The position numbers were made by a program, and so were the translations under genes. Positions 48,856-58,011 of a DNA stretch of 64,000 bases are shown piece by piece; the first letter of the stretch is position 1, and every line of letters begins with the position of its first letter. Origin of the DNA: Solirubrum koreensis (GTDB lineage Bacteria > Bacteroidota > Bacteroidia > Cytophagales > Hymenobacteraceae); contig NZ_BAABHA010000015.1 in NCBI RefSeq assembly GCF_039541855.1, positions 1-64,000 on the forward strand, given 5' to 3'. The notes below the pieces were generated by a model, which had not been told where the DNA came from, did not search any database, and saw only the letters and a program-made list of their open reading frames with translations.

Positions 48856-49629
48856 ATGACAATTGCCTTTTTCTCCGACGTGCACGGCAACCTGCCGGCC
48901 CTGGAAGCGGTGCTGGCTGATATGGAGCAGCGCCGCCCCGACCTGATTTTCTGCCTGGGCGATTTGGTGGGCTACGCACCCTGGCCGAACGAAGTAGTGA
49001 ACGAAGTGCGCCGCCGCGGCATTCCCACTCTGGCCGGTAATTACGATCAGGGCATTGGGCTGGCCAGCGCCAACTGCGGCTGCGCGTACAAATCGGATAC
49101 CGAAAAGGACCTGGGCGCGCAGAGCATTGCCTTTACCAACGAAGTAATAGGCCCCGACGAGCGGCGCTACCTGCGTTACCTGCCCAAGCACATGCGCCTG
49201 GACTTTCAGGAGGAACCCACCAGCCTGAGTTTGCTGATGGTGCACGGCTCGCCCCGCAAGATCAACGAGTACCTGTTTGAGGACCGCCTCGAAGCCAGTT
49301 TCCTGCGCATATTGGAGGACGCCAGCGCCGATATTCTGCTTTTCGGCCACACGCACAAGCCTTACCACCGCACCTTCGCCTACCAGCACGAGGGCGCAAC
49401 CCGTTACCGCCACGCCCTGAACATCGGCTCGGTGGGCAAACCCAAGGACGGCGACCCGCGTGCGGCCTACCAACTGCTGTACCTCGACGAAAACACCACG
49501 CTAACCGACCCGCATGGAGTACGCTCGGAACTGGTACGCGTGGCTTACGACGTGGAAAAAGCCGCCCGGGCCGTGGAGGCCTCGCCCCTGCCCAACGAAT
49601 ACGCCGCCATGCTGCGCCAAGCCTACTAA
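48856..49629 (+). CDS. metallophosphoesterase
   Basis: This 257-residue calcineurin-like phosphoesterase has metal-binding motifs D-V-H-G-N (8-12), G-D-L-V-G (35-39), G-N-Y-D (near 58), V-H-G-S near 128 and F-G-H-T-H-K-P near 160. It resembles the YfcE/MJ0936-like phosphodiesterases. It lies among arsenic genes; comparable phosphoesterases occur in other Bacteroidota ars loci, but their role is not established. It could hydrolyse an arsenylated or phosphorylated small molecule, which is a guess. Confidence 0.82.
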   Translation: MTIAFFSDVHGNLPALEAVLADMEQRRPDLIFCLGDLVGYAPWPNEVVNEVRRRGIPTLAGNYDQGIGLASANCGCAYKSDTEKDLGAQSIAFTNEVIGPDERRYLRYLPKHMRLDFQEEPTSLSLLMVHGSPRKINEYLFEDRLEASFLRILEDASADILLFGHTHKPYHRTFAYQHEGATRYRHALNIGSVGKPKDGDPRAAYQLLYLDENTTLTDPHGVRSELVRVAYDVEKAARAVEASPLPNEYAAMLRQAY

Positions 49630-49645
49630 CTGCTTTTCTACTTTC

Positions 49646-50152
49646 ATGAAACTGCAACCCCTTACTGCCGCGCACTGGCCCGAGGTGCGTGCTATTTACG
49701 AGGAGGGCATTGCCACCGGTAATGCCACGTTTACCACCCAGGCTCCCAGCTGGGAAAAGTGGGACGCCGACCACTTGCCCCACAGCCGATTGGTGGCCCT
49801 GAACGACGCGGGCCAGGCACTGGGTTGGGCGGCTTTGTCGCCGGTATCGGGCCGGTGCGTGTACGGTGGCGTAGCCGAGGTGAGCGTGTACGTGGCCGGC
49901 GCGGCGCGCGGCCAGGGCGTGGGTCGGCAGTTACTAGCTGCCCTCGTCGCCGAGTCGGAGGACTACGGTATGTGGACGCTGCAGGCCGGCATATTCCCCG
50001 AAAACGAAGCCAGCGTGCGGTTGCATGAGGCACTGGGCTTCCGGCAGGTGGGTCGGCGTGAACGAATAGGACAAATGGCCGGCCGCTGGCGCGACACCCT
50101 GCTGCTGGAACGCCGCAGTGCCCGCGTGGGCGTACCCAACACCGACCAGTAG
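49646..50152 (+). CDS. GNAT acetyltransferase, ArsN/phosphinothricin-type
   Basis: The 168-residue protein has the phosphinothricin-acetyltransferase pattern: V-R-A-I-Y-E-E-G-I-A-T-G-N-A-T-F near 15-30, G-V-A-E-V-S-V-Y-V near 74, G-A-A-R-G-Q-G-V-G-R-Q-L-L near 84-97 (acetyl-CoA loop), and A-L-G-F-R-Q-V-G. ArsN-type members of this group acetylate organoarsenical or phosphinothricin compounds and sit in ars operons. It follows the phosphoesterase by 16 bases. The exact substrate is inferred from context. Confidence 0.8.
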   Translation: MKLQPLTAAHWPEVRAIYEEGIATGNATFTTQAPSWEKWDADHLPHSRLVALNDAGQALGWAALSPVSGRCVYGGVAEVSVYVAGAARGQGVGRQLLAALVAESEDYGMWTLQAGIFPENEASVRLHEALGFRQVGRRERIGQMAGRWRDTLLLERRSARVGVPNTDQ

Positions 50153-50239
50153 TCTGGTTTCCCGGCTATTGGCTTCGTTAACCTTGCCGCTTGGGCTTCA
50201 TTCGCGCCAGGTTGCCCTTACCGCCCCGTCTCTATCTAT

Positions 50240-51352
50240 ATGAAAGCGCCCTCGATTCCAGTAGCGGCCCCCGCGGCCGAAGCGGTGGCCCGCAAAAAGC
50301 TTTCGGGGCTCGACCGGGGCCTCACCTTGTGGATTTTTCTGGCCATGGCCCTGGGTGTGGCCCTGGGCTATCTGGTGCCCGGCATCGAGCAAGGCATCAA
50401 CTACTTTTCCGTAGGCACAGTTAACGTGCCGCTGGCCTTGGGGCTTATTCTGATGATGTACCCGCCGCTGGCCAAGGTGAAGTACGAGCAGCTCGGCCGG
50501 GTTTTTCAAAACACGCGCATCATCGGCCTCTCCCTGTTTCTGAACTGGGTGGTGGGGCCCTTGCTGATGTTCTTGCTGGCCATCTGGCTGCTGCCCGACA
50601 AGCCCGATTACATGGTGGGCCTGATTCTCATTGGCATTGCCCGCTGCATTGCCATGGTGCTGGTATGGAACGATTTAGCCGACGGCGACCGGCAGTACGC
50701 CGCTGGCCTGGTGGCTCTGAACTCCATCTTTCAGGTGTTGTTTTACAGCCTGCTCGCGTGGTTGTTCATCACCGTGCTGCCGCCTTACTTCGGCCTGAAA
50801 GGCTACGCCGTAAACATTGGCATCGGTGATATTGCTCAAAGCGTGCTGGTGTACCTGGGCATTCCGTTTGCGGCCGGCTTCCTCTCGCGGCTGGTACTGC
50901 GCCGCCTCAAGGGCGACGCGTGGTATGAGCAGGTGTTCTTGCCCGCCATCAGCCCCGTTACGCTCGTTGCGCTATTGCTTACCATTGTCCTGATGTTCAG
51001 CCTGAAGGGCGAGTTAATAGTGCGCATTCCGCTGGACGTGCTGCGCATTGCGCTGCCGCTGGCGCTGTACTTCGGAATCATGTTCGTCGTGAGCTTTGTG
51101 GCCGGCAAGTACCTGGGCGCGAGCTACGCCGAGAATACCAGCATTGCCTTTACGGCCACCGGCAACAACTTCGAGCTGGCCATTGCGGTAGCCATAGGCG
51201 TATTCGGCTTGAATTCGGGGCAGGCCTTTGCGGGCGTCATCGGCCCGCTGATTGAAGTACCGGCCCTTATTGCGCTGGTAAATGTGGCCTTTTGGTTTCG
51301 CCGCAAGTATTACCCGGCGCAGGCCACTAGCTCAGCGGATTCACCCAGCTAA
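50240..51352 (+). CDS. acr3: arsenite efflux transporter Acr3
   Basis: The 370-residue protein has ten membrane helices and the Acr3 hallmark G-I-A-R-C-I-A-M-V-L-V-W-N-D-L-A-D-G-D, with the essential cysteine at 136, plus F-T-A-T-G-N-N-F-E-L-A near 295-305. It extrudes arsenite using the proton gradient. No arsenate reductase gene is next to it. It is the last gene of the arsenic set; chrA follows after 385 bases. Confidence 0.93.
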   Translation: MKAPSIPVAAPAAEAVARKKLSGLDRGLTLWIFLAMALGVALGYLVPGIEQGINYFSVGTVNVPLALGLILMMYPPLAKVKYEQLGRVFQNTRIIGLSLFLNWVVGPLLMFLLAIWLLPDKPDYMVGLILIGIARCIAMVLVWNDLADGDRQYAAGLVALNSIFQVLFYSLLAWLFITVLPPYFGLKGYAVNIGIGDIAQSVLVYLGIPFAAGFLSRLVLRRLKGDAWYEQVFLPAISPVTLVALLLTIVLMFSLKGELIVRIPLDVLRIALPLALYFGIMFVVSFVAGKYLGASYAENTSIAFTATGNNFELAIAVAIGVFGLNSGQAFAGVIGPLIEVPALIALVNVAFWFRRKYYPAQATSSADSPS

Positions 51353-51737
51353 ACCGGTGCTAGCTTTTGCCTGCGGATACCCTCAGCAAGCGTAAGCTCC
51401 GGTGCGTTTTCGTGGCATCGGTAAGCAGGCGCAAACCACGTTCAGCGGTTAAACCCGCACTATTTTGCCGCCCTCAGGCTACACTTATGGTTCATGGCAG
51501 GTTTACGCTCTTGCTTATGCTCTCCAAACCGCTCATTCCCACCAACGCTACTAACTCGCTGCTTAGGCTGATGATGCGCTTCGCTTTTCACTCGGCAGCA
51601 GGCCAACCAATAATCTTATCAACCAAGTCCCACGCAGCCCGACGATTCCATGAGACGGGTCTGCTTACACTGGGATTCTGCCGTGTTGTGTTAATTGCGT
51701 TTGGCCAGCGGTGGGCTTCTGAACCGCAGCTTAACCG
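51353..51737. other. gene-free spacer between acr3 and chrA
   Basis: No frame in this 385-base stretch has a recognisable domain on either strand. TATTTTG near 51461 is one base short of a -7 element. No strong hairpin was seen. It could hold decayed sequence or regulatory RNA, but there is no direct evidence. Confidence 0.4.
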
Positions 51738-52898
51738 ATGGGCAGTATGAGCGAATTGCCAACCAAAGCTACCCCAGCGCGCCTGCGGGAAGTTGCAGCG
51801 GTGTTCTTCCGGCTCGGGGCGTTGTCGTTCGGGGGGCCAGCCGCGCACATTGCCCTCATGGAGGAGGAGGTGGTACGCAAGCGCCAGTGGATGAGCGCCG
51901 AGCACTTTCTGGACCTGATTGGCGCCACAAACCTTATTCCGGGTCCGAACTCCACCGAAATGACCATGCATTGCGGCCACGAGCGGGCCGGAGGTGCAGG
52001 GCTGGTGGTAGCGGGACTGGCCTTCATTCTTCCCTCCGTGATTATTACGGGGGTATTTGCCTGGCTGTATCAGCGCTATGGGCAGTTGCCGCAGGTTGCT
52101 CCATTCGTGTACGGTATTGCTCCTGCCGTTATTGCCATCATAGCGGGGGCCGCTTACACCCTGGGGCGCAAAGCGGTAAAGTCGGAGCTCTTGGCCGGGA
52201 TAGGCGCGGCTACACTACTAGCGGCCCTACTGGGTGTGCACGAGATAGTAGCCCTGCTGGGCGCGGGCATGGCTGGCTTGGTATTGCACACCTTACGCCA
52301 ACCGCCCAAGCTCCGCCAAACGCTGAGCGTGATGCCCTTCGCCAGCATTCTAGCCGGGCCGCTTGTTAACACGGGCTTGTCCATTAGCGGTGTTTTCTGG
52401 AGCTTTCTGAAGGTAGGGGCTACGCTTTACGGCAGTGGCTACGTGCTGTTTGCGTACCTGGAAGGCGAGTTGGTGGCACCCGGTTGGCTCAGCCGCCAGC
52501 AACTGCTCGACGCCGTGGCCGTGGGGCAGTTTACTCCCGGCCCGGTGCTGTCGACGGCGACCTTTGTGGGCTGGCAGCTCGGTGGCTGGGGCGGGGCGCT
52601 GGCCGCCACGGTGGGCATCTTTTTGCCCTCCTTCGTCTTTGTGTGGCTGCTGAACCCGCTGCTGCCACGCCTGCGCAAGTCGCAGCTTTTTTCAGCGTTT
52701 CTGGACAGCGTAAACGTCGCCTCGGTGGCCTTAATAGTGGCCGTGTTGGTGGCCATGACCCGCATGGCTCTTACCGACTGGCTCACGTTGCTTATTGCGG
52801 CGCTCAGCCTCGGAGTTTCGCTTGCCTACCCTAAAATCAATAGCGCTTTCGTGGTGGTGGGTGGAGCACTGCTGGGCTATCTACTCACATTGTTTTAA
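51738..52898 (+). CDS. chrA: chromate transporter ChrA, long form
   Basis: The 386-residue membrane protein has two homologous CHR domains: the first with F-F-R-L-G-A-L-S-F-G-G-P-A-A-H-I near 24-39, the second with F-L-K-V-G-A-T-L-Y-G-S-G-Y-V-L-F near 222, and G-x-x-T-P-G-P/N-x-I-P-G-P motifs in each. Long-chain ChrA expels chromate. The start is 51738 or the ATG three codons later. It stands alone, following the arsenic genes, so it extends a metal/metalloid resistance block. Confidence 0.92.
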   Translation: MGSMSELPTKATPARLREVAAVFFRLGALSFGGPAAHIALMEEEVVRKRQWMSAEHFLDLIGATNLIPGPNSTEMTMHCGHERAGGAGLVVAGLAFILPSVIITGVFAWLYQRYGQLPQVAPFVYGIAPAVIAIIAGAAYTLGRKAVKSELLAGIGAATLLAALLGVHEIVALLGAGMAGLVLHTLRQPPKLRQTLSVMPFASILAGPLVNTGLSISGVFWSFLKVGATLYGSGYVLFAYLEGELVAPGWLSRQQLLDAVAVGQFTPGPVLSTATFVGWQLGGWGGALAATVGIFLPSFVFVWLLNPLLPRLRKSQLFSAFLDSVNVASVALIVAVLVAMTRMALTDWLTLLIAALSLGVSLAYPKINSAFVVVGGALLGYLLTLF

Positions 52899-53183
52899 GC
52901 CTGTAATGGCCTTACCATTTAGGACCCTCCTTTTACAAGCACGGTTATTAACTAGTTTAAATTTTAATTATTTCAAGACATTCGTATTTATAAGCTCAAC
53001 GGTTACCTCGGCCTTAGACGGTACGAACCTGAGCTGATGCCAGCAAGCTTATCTAGACCGCAACGAGTTAGAGTCGTGTTTATGAGCACAACCGGGGCTT
53101 TTCACAAACCTGACCCTACCAAATTATCTAATATTAACAGCTCCGATTGTTATGCTGCCATTCCGTTTTACTAATTTTCAGCG

Positions 53184-53702
53184 ATGAAGTGGTTTTGTAC
53201 TTTTATTCTTGTGTTCTATCTGTCGCTGCACGCCTCAGCGCAGAAGTATCACTACCGGGGCATTGAGAACTTCCCCGTCGATTCGGTCTCGGGCAAGATT
53301 ACGTATGCCGCTGTGGTGGAGGTACCCGGTGCCACCCAAGCCGAGCTCTACCGCCGGGCCAAAGAGTGGCTCATCACCAACAAGCGCCAGCTGGCCAAAA
53401 TCGAGCTAGCCGAAACCCCGTACGCCGGCCGCATCAAAGGCCGTGTTACTTTGGCCAAAGACGGCACTCCCAGTTCGTGCACCGTTACCATCGAAACCAA
53501 GGAAGGGCGCGCTCGGTACGAGCTGACGGACTTTACCACGCCTAGGTCCAAGTTGGAAGAACCCCTGGAAAGCTACATCCCGGCTACGGCAGGCCTGAAT
53601 GCCAAAGCGTTCGACATGACGTTCCTGGATGACCACTCGTACTTCGCCGATGTGGCAGCTAATCTCGATACGGCCCTGCGTACTGCACCCCGCCGTTGGT
53701 AG
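53184..53702 (+). CDS. secreted DUF4468-like protein
   Basis: The 172-residue protein has a signal peptide (A-S-A-Q near 19) and a domain with V-V-E-V-P-G-A-T-Q-A-E-L-Y-R-R-A-K-E-W and G-R-V-T-L-A-K-D-G, which fits DUF4468 (TBP-like fold) proteins of Bacteroidota. Function unknown. The preceding 285 bases (52899-53183) are unusually AT-rich and show no gene. It converges on the J-domain gene. Confidence 0.62.
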   Translation: MKWFCTFILVFYLSLHASAQKYHYRGIENFPVDSVSGKITYAAVVEVPGATQAELYRRAKEWLITNKRQLAKIELAETPYAGRIKGRVTLAKDGTPSSCTVTIETKEGRARYELTDFTTPRSKLEEPLESYIPATAGLNAKAFDMTFLDDHSYFADVAANLDTALRTAPRRW

Positions 53703-53715
53703 CCCGCTTTGTGCG

Positions 53716-54855
53716 TTAACCGCCGCAGCCGCTGGTGCGGCGGGCCTGCTCGGCGGGCAGGTAGCCCAGCTTTTCTCCCCGCCGAAAAAACTCGCAGGCC
53801 TCTCGTTTGCGTCCCTGCTTTTGCGCCACCCGGCCCAGCAAAAAATGAATCTGGCCGCTATACGGTTGCATTAGCAGCACCTGCTGGTAATCGGCGAGGG
53901 CGCTGGAGTATTCGCCCATCTTGAAAAACGCCAGCCCGCGGTAGGTTAACCATTTTGCCGATGGCGCCTGCTGTGCCGACCGCTGCCGCAACCCTACGCT
54001 CAGGTCGTGAACCGCGGTGGGAAACCGGCGGTGCTCAAAAAGCCAGACCTCGCCCCGTGCCAGCCAGGCATTGCTCAGGGCGGTATCAAGCACTAAGGCC
54101 CGTGAAAAGCTCTGGATAGCCACTTTCGGTTTGCCCTGCGCGGCTTCGCACTGCCCAATACGGTACAGAAGCTGGGCGGCAACCCGGTTGTCGGTGGTAT
54201 GAGCCAGGGCGGCTACGTAATCGGTGCGGGCCTGCTGGTAATTGCGGAGCACCAACTGCTCTATCTCGGCCCGCCGCCGCAAGGCTTTCACGTGGTCGGG
54301 CTTTACATACAGCGCATCGGATAAGTAGCTATGGGCGGTGCTCCACTCACGCTGCGTGTATGCCCGCAGGCCGTCGCGGTAGTTGTTGGCGGCAGTAACG
54401 CGGTCCATCACCCATTTCAAGCTGAACCCGAAAACCAGCATACCCAGCATCACCACCGCCACCAGTTGGTAGTCGCGGCGGGTAAAGCGGGCTTTGCCGC
54501 GGCGTACGTAATGCCGCTCGGCCGACGCTGCCGGGCGCCGGGTGCGCAGTGGCGCAGGCGGTGGCATGGGTACGCCGTACACGTGCTGGGCCTGCGGCCG
54601 GTAGGCTTGGGCGCGTCGTTGCTCCTCACCCCGCAACGCGGCCGTGCGCAACTGATGGTCATAAGCAGCCCGCCGGCCGGCATCGGCCAGCACTCTATAT
54701 GCGGCAGCTACTATTTTAAATTGCTCCTCGTAGCGCGTACTTCCCCCGTTACGGTCGGGATGATACCGCAAGGCTAATTGCTTGTAAGCCTGCTTTATAT
54801 CGGCCAGCGTAGCCGACGGAGCCACGCCCAGCACCTGGTAGAGGGTTTGACTCAC
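53716..54855 (-). CDS. membrane J-domain protein with TPR repeats
   Basis: The 379-residue protein has an N-terminal J domain (1-68) with the H-P-D motif at 32-34 region (R-Y-H-P-D-R-N), a basic, proline-rich linker, one membrane helix (about 130-150), and C-terminal TPR repeats (about 160-360) ending in a cysteine/glycine tail. The J domain would recruit DnaK; the TPRs would bind a client or partner outside or near the membrane. If the helix crosses the membrane once, the J domain is cytoplasmic and the TPRs are outside. Translation starts at a GTG at 54855. Confidence 0.82.
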   Translation of the reverse strand: MSQTLYQVLGVAPSATLADIKQAYKQLALRYHPDRNGGSTRYEEQFKIVAAAYRVLADAGRRAAYDHQLRTAALRGEEQRRAQAYRPQAQHVYGVPMPPPAPLRTRRPAASAERHYVRRGKARFTRRDYQLVAVVMLGMLVFGFSLKWVMDRVTAANNYRDGLRAYTQREWSTAHSYLSDALYVKPDHVKALRRRAEIEQLVLRNYQQARTDYVAALAHTTDNRVAAQLLYRIGQCEAAQGKPKVAIQSFSRALVLDTALSNAWLARGEVWLFEHRRFPTAVHDLSVGLRQRSAQQAPSAKWLTYRGLAFFKMGEYSSALADYQQVLLMQPYSGQIHFLLGRVAQKQGRKREACEFFRRGEKLGYLPAEQARRTSGCGG

Positions 54856-55023
54856 GGGGGCTCGGGAAGAAGGTAAAAGTACGGCAAGTTCAGACGCGCG
54901 GTCTGCTTTTCCGTATGAATGCCTCGGTCAGTACAACTCCGCTCCGGCGGTTGAAGTTCGACCGATCCGCTTGCTTTTCTTTGCCTCCGCCCGTCCTTCT
55001 CACCTAACCGAATCTGCCGCCGT

Positions 55024-55392
55024 ATGGCTACCGACGACGACAAAACGCCCCGCAACGACTCCCTGATGAGCAATCTGATGGGCTACCTCGACACGCGCAT
55101 CGATCTAATTCGCCTCGAGGTCCAGCAGAAAGTGAAAACCGCCTTCGTGGGCGCGGCGCAAGGCATCACGCTGGCCCTACTGGGGCTGCTGTTCCTAATT
55201 TTCCTGAGCATCTTCGCGGGCCTGGCTCTTAACAGCGCCCTCGACAGCCACTACTGGGGCTTCGGCATTGTGGCGGGCGTTTATTTGCTGCTGCTCATCA
55301 TTTTTGTGGTGGGCGTAGGGAAAAAGCTTTACCAAGGCCTAGCCGACAAAATGCTGGACGACACCATCTATAAATCGGACAAGCGCCAATAA
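55024..55392 (+). CDS. phage-holin-family-like (DUF1469) membrane protein
   Basis: The 122-residue protein begins with an amphipathic, charged region (1-40, Y-L-D-T-R-I-D-L-I-R-L-E-V), then two membrane helices (about 45-75 and 80-105), and a charged tail. This matches the Actinobacteria/Bacteroidota holin-X/DUF1469 family, which are not true phage genes but envelope or stress proteins. It is the first of three genes ending in GGGP synthase. Confidence 0.7.
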   Translation: MATDDDKTPRNDSLMSNLMGYLDTRIDLIRLEVQQKVKTAFVGAAQGITLALLGLLFLIFLSIFAGLALNSALDSHYWGFGIVAGVYLLLLIIFVVGVGKKLYQGLADKMLDDTIYKSDKRQ

Positions 55393-55411
55393 CCACCTCA
55401 ACAGCTGCGCT

Positions 55412-56101
55412 ATGAGCGAATTGCATAACCCGCTGTTCGACGACGAACGGGAGTTTCTGGAACGCCAGAAGCTGGAATACGAACGCGCCCTGCTGGGCGA
55501 CGTCGACCACATCAAGGGCCAAACAGCCCGCGTGAGCAAATACGTGGCCATTGGAGCTGCCTTGCTGGGCGGCTTCTGGCTGGTCAGCAAAGTGCTGCGT
55601 AGCTCCGATGATGACGACGAGTATGAGTACCAGCCCGCTAAGCTGAAGAAAGGCAAAAAAGGGCAGCGCAAACCCCGTTTAGCACCGCAGGCCGATGATT
55701 ACGGCTTCGGCGGCGGGGAACACCCGCGCGCTCAGTTAGCCCCCGACGTATACCACGCCGCGGCTGACTCCGACCCTTTTCCCGCTTTCGATGCGGGTGG
55801 CCAGGCCTCGGCCGTGGTGCCGGTGGCTCATTACCAGCCCCAAAAACGCTACCGGCAGCCCGAGCCGCAAAACTCGCTGGTTTGGGATACGCTCAAAGCG
55901 TTTGCCGAGTCCGACGCGGGCAAGATGCTGATCGGTCAGGCAACGGGGGTGCTCATTGCGGTGGTTACCCGTAAGTTGAATGACTTGATGGATGTAAACA
56001 AAAATTCGGACCTTGCAGCTTCGGCCACTGAGCCTGAAACCAAGGACATCGACTTTGTCATCCACCACGACGACGCGCATGCGCCTAACCCGCCTGCATG
56101 A
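55412..56101 (+). CDS. conserved hypothetical with one membrane helix
   Basis: The 229-residue protein has an acidic N-terminus (F-D-D-E-R-E-F-L-E-R-Q-K-L-E-Y), one hydrophobic helix (about 50-65), an acidic D-D-D-D-E-Y-E-Y stretch, a basic K-K-G-K-K-G-Q-R-K stretch, a low-complexity middle and a C-terminal helix (about 155-200) with G-K-M-L-I-G-Q-A-T-G-V-L-I-A-V-V. I do not recognise a family. It lies 19 bases after the holin-like gene and overlaps GGGP synthase by 23 bases, so all three are likely cotranscribed and concern the membrane. Confidence 0.6.
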   Translation: MSELHNPLFDDEREFLERQKLEYERALLGDVDHIKGQTARVSKYVAIGAALLGGFWLVSKVLRSSDDDDEYEYQPAKLKKGKKGQRKPRLAPQADDYGFGGGEHPRAQLAPDVYHAAADSDPFPAFDAGGQASAVVPVAHYQPQKRYRQPEPQNSLVWDTLKAFAESDAGKMLIGQATGVLIAVVTRKLNDLMDVNKNSDLAASATEPETKDIDFVIHHDDAHAPNPPA

Positions 56102-56852
56102 CGACCTGTACGCCCGTCGGCACCGCGGCCAGAAATCTTTGGCCGTGTTGCTCGATCCTGATAACCTCGACGAGGCGGCTTGTCGGCGTATTTTAGAATT
56201 GACTACGGCACATGCCGTTGATTACTTCTTCGTGGGTGGCAGCTTGGTGACTACGCAGCACCAAGCTGCCTTGCTGCGTTTGCTGAAATCGGCATCTGAT
56301 GTGCCTGTGGTGCTGTTCCCCAGCAACAGCTTGCACATTGACAGCCAAGCCGACGCCATTTTGCTGCTCTCGTTGATTTCGGGCCGTAACCCCGATTTCC
56401 TCATTGGCCAGCATGTGGTAGCCGCTCCGCTTTTACGCGACAGCACCCTTGAGATATTGCCCACGGGTTACATGCTCGTTGACACCGGCCGCCAAACCAC
56501 GGCCAGCTACATGAGCGGCACCACTCCCCTGCCCTACGATAAGCCCGCTATTGCCGCCTGTACTGCCATGGCCGGCGAACAGTTGGGCCTGCGGCTCATG
56601 TACCTCGACGGCGGCAGTGGGGCCATGTACCCCGTGGCTCCGGCCATGATTCGGGCCGTACGCCAAGTCGTCGATACGCCCATTATCGTAGGCGGCGGTA
56701 TCAATACTTCCGAAAAGGCTCATGCGGCCCTGGCTGCTGGTGCCGACGTAATTGTAATCGGCAACCAAATCGAGAAAGAGCCTACGTTCCTGAGCGAAGT
56801 ATCGCGGGTGGTACGCACCTTTAACGCCGTACCTAGCGCACTTTTGAATTAG
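56079..56852 (+). CDS. geranylgeranylglyceryl/heptaprenylglyceryl phosphate synthase
   Basis: The 257-residue TIM-barrel protein matches the GGGPS/PcrB family: L-L-D-P-D-N near 26-31, F-V-G-G-S near 57, F-P-S-N near 85, M-Y-L-D-G-G-S-G near 175-185 and V-G-G-G-I-N near 215. It links a polyprenyl diphosphate to glycerol-1-phosphate, the first step of ether-lipid synthesis in archaea; in Bacteroidota the product is less well known. The ATG at 56079 overlaps the previous gene; a strong terminator follows. Confidence 0.9.
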   Translation: MRLTRLHDDLYARRHRGQKSLAVLLDPDNLDEAACRRILELTTAHAVDYFFVGGSLVTTQHQAALLRLLKSASDVPVVLFPSNSLHIDSQADAILLLSLISGRNPDFLIGQHVVAAPLLRDSTLEILPTGYMLVDTGRQTTASYMSGTTPLPYDKPAIAACTAMAGEQLGLRLMYLDGGSGAMYPVAPAMIRAVRQVVDTPIIVGGGINTSEKAHAALAAGADVIVIGNQIEKEPTFLSEVSRVVRTFNAVPSALLN

Positions 56853-56867
56853 CTGAAGCAAACTAGA

Positions 56868-56917
56868 CCCCAGCAAAAAGCCCCGAGCCGTTTCCGACTC
56901 GGGGCTTTTTGCTGGGG
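56868..56917. terminator. bidirectional terminator
   Basis: Arms of about 23 bases (CCCCAGCAAAAAGCCCCGAG and its complement) enclose a short loop, and flanking TAGTTT/AAACTA extends the pairing to about 56861-56926. It ends both GGGP synthase and the AraC gene. Confidence 0.9.
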
Positions 56918-56929
56918 TTTAGTTTGCCA

Positions 56930-57853
56930 TTAAATGTTCATAGCCGATTCACGACGGCGCATCTTACCAGCCGGAATACCAAACATCATTTTAAACCGGC
57001 GACAGAAGTAAGCGGTGTCTTTGTAGCCGACCTCTTTACCGATGTCGCGGATGCTCTTTTTGGTGGTGCGCAGCAGGAATACGGCGCGCTCCATGCGCTG
57101 GTACTCGATGTAGTCCTGCGGGTTAATGCCCGTCAGCATTTTAAAGTACTGGCCCACATAGTCTTCCGATACGTTGGCTACGCTCGACAGTACCTTGTTC
57201 GACAGGTCGCCGCCTAGATTTTCCTTGATGTAGTTAAACAGGTCGATCAGGCGTGGATCCTTGAAGTACGTGCTGTTGGTGGCCAACTGTTCCACGAACA
57301 TCTTGTTCTTCAAGATGTAGCGAATGATTTCCACCACGATGTTCTCCGTGTAAATGGATACCAGACGCTCACGGCCGGGAAGCTCCTGCAGGCTTTCTTC
57401 CACCACCTTAATGATGAGGTTGGCCAGCTTGGAATTGCCGCTGATGAGGAACGCTGGCACGTCGAGCGAGGCGAAGAAGTTCACCGAATCGAACACCTTG
57501 GCCTCAAACGATACGAACGAGTGGCTTTCCTCAGCATCACCAATCAGGTCCAAGTCATCGTTCGAATGAAAGAACTTGTCCTTGTTGCTGATCAGGTCAT
57601 CGTTGGTAATGACTTTGCCGCCCGTCTCGCCGTAGGTCACGCGGGTAGCACGGCCGCCCGGGATGAACAACATGTCACCTTCTTCAATGACCTGCTCATC
57701 TTCACCGAAGGTAATACGGCCTTTGTGCAACAGGATCAGATTGTTGCCGACGTCGTAGGAATTGCGAACCGTAAAAGGCTGCTGCAATACCAGGTTTTTG
57801 GCTTTTATATATCGAACCCCTAAAGATTCGATGACTTTATTGTAATCTTCCAT
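56930..57853 (-). CDS. AraC-family transcription regulator
   Basis: The 307-residue protein has an N-terminal cupin-like sensing domain (about 20-120, with G-R-I-T-F-G-E-D-E-Q and E-G-D-M-L-F-I-P-G), a helical linker, and a C-terminal AraC DNA-binding domain with two helix-turn-helix motifs (L-S-S-V-A-N-V-S-E-D-Y-V-G-Q-Y-F-K and I-R-D-I-G-K-E-V-G-Y-K-D-T-A-Y-F-C-R-R-F-K). Its targets are unknown; it is convergent with the GGGP synthase gene. Confidence 0.88.
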   Translation of the reverse strand: MEDYNKVIESLGVRYIKAKNLVLQQPFTVRNSYDVGNNLILLHKGRITFGEDEQVIEEGDMLFIPGGRATRVTYGETGGKVITNDDLISNKDKFFHSNDDLDLIGDAEESHSFVSFEAKVFDSVNFFASLDVPAFLISGNSKLANLIIKVVEESLQELPGRERLVSIYTENIVVEIIRYILKNKMFVEQLATNSTYFKDPRLIDLFNYIKENLGGDLSNKVLSSVANVSEDYVGQYFKMLTGINPQDYIEYQRMERAVFLLRTTKKSIRDIGKEVGYKDTAYFCRRFKMMFGIPAGKMRRRESAMNI

Positions 57854-57947
57854 ATTTGGGTGCGGTAGGCGGGTGGCTGTTTGAGGAAACCGTGGGTGCG
57901 GCTGCTACTAGACAATGCAAAAGAAGATATAAAAATTCACAAAAACG

Positions 57948-57977
57948 AAAACCCAGCCAAAAAATTGGCTGGGTTTT
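57948..57977. terminator. bidirectional terminator
   Basis: AAAACCCAGCCAA pairs with TTGGCTGGGTTTT around AAAA. It lies just after the acyl-CoA dehydrogenase stop and upstream of the AraC gene. Confidence 0.85.
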
Positions 57978-58011
57978 GTGCAAGAGTTCTGACTTTAAGG
58001 CAATTCGAAAT

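Noticed and set aside
55024..55392. Holin-family gene as a sign of a prophage
   Set aside because: No phage structural, lysis or integrase genes are nearby, and this family is common in bacterial chromosomes.
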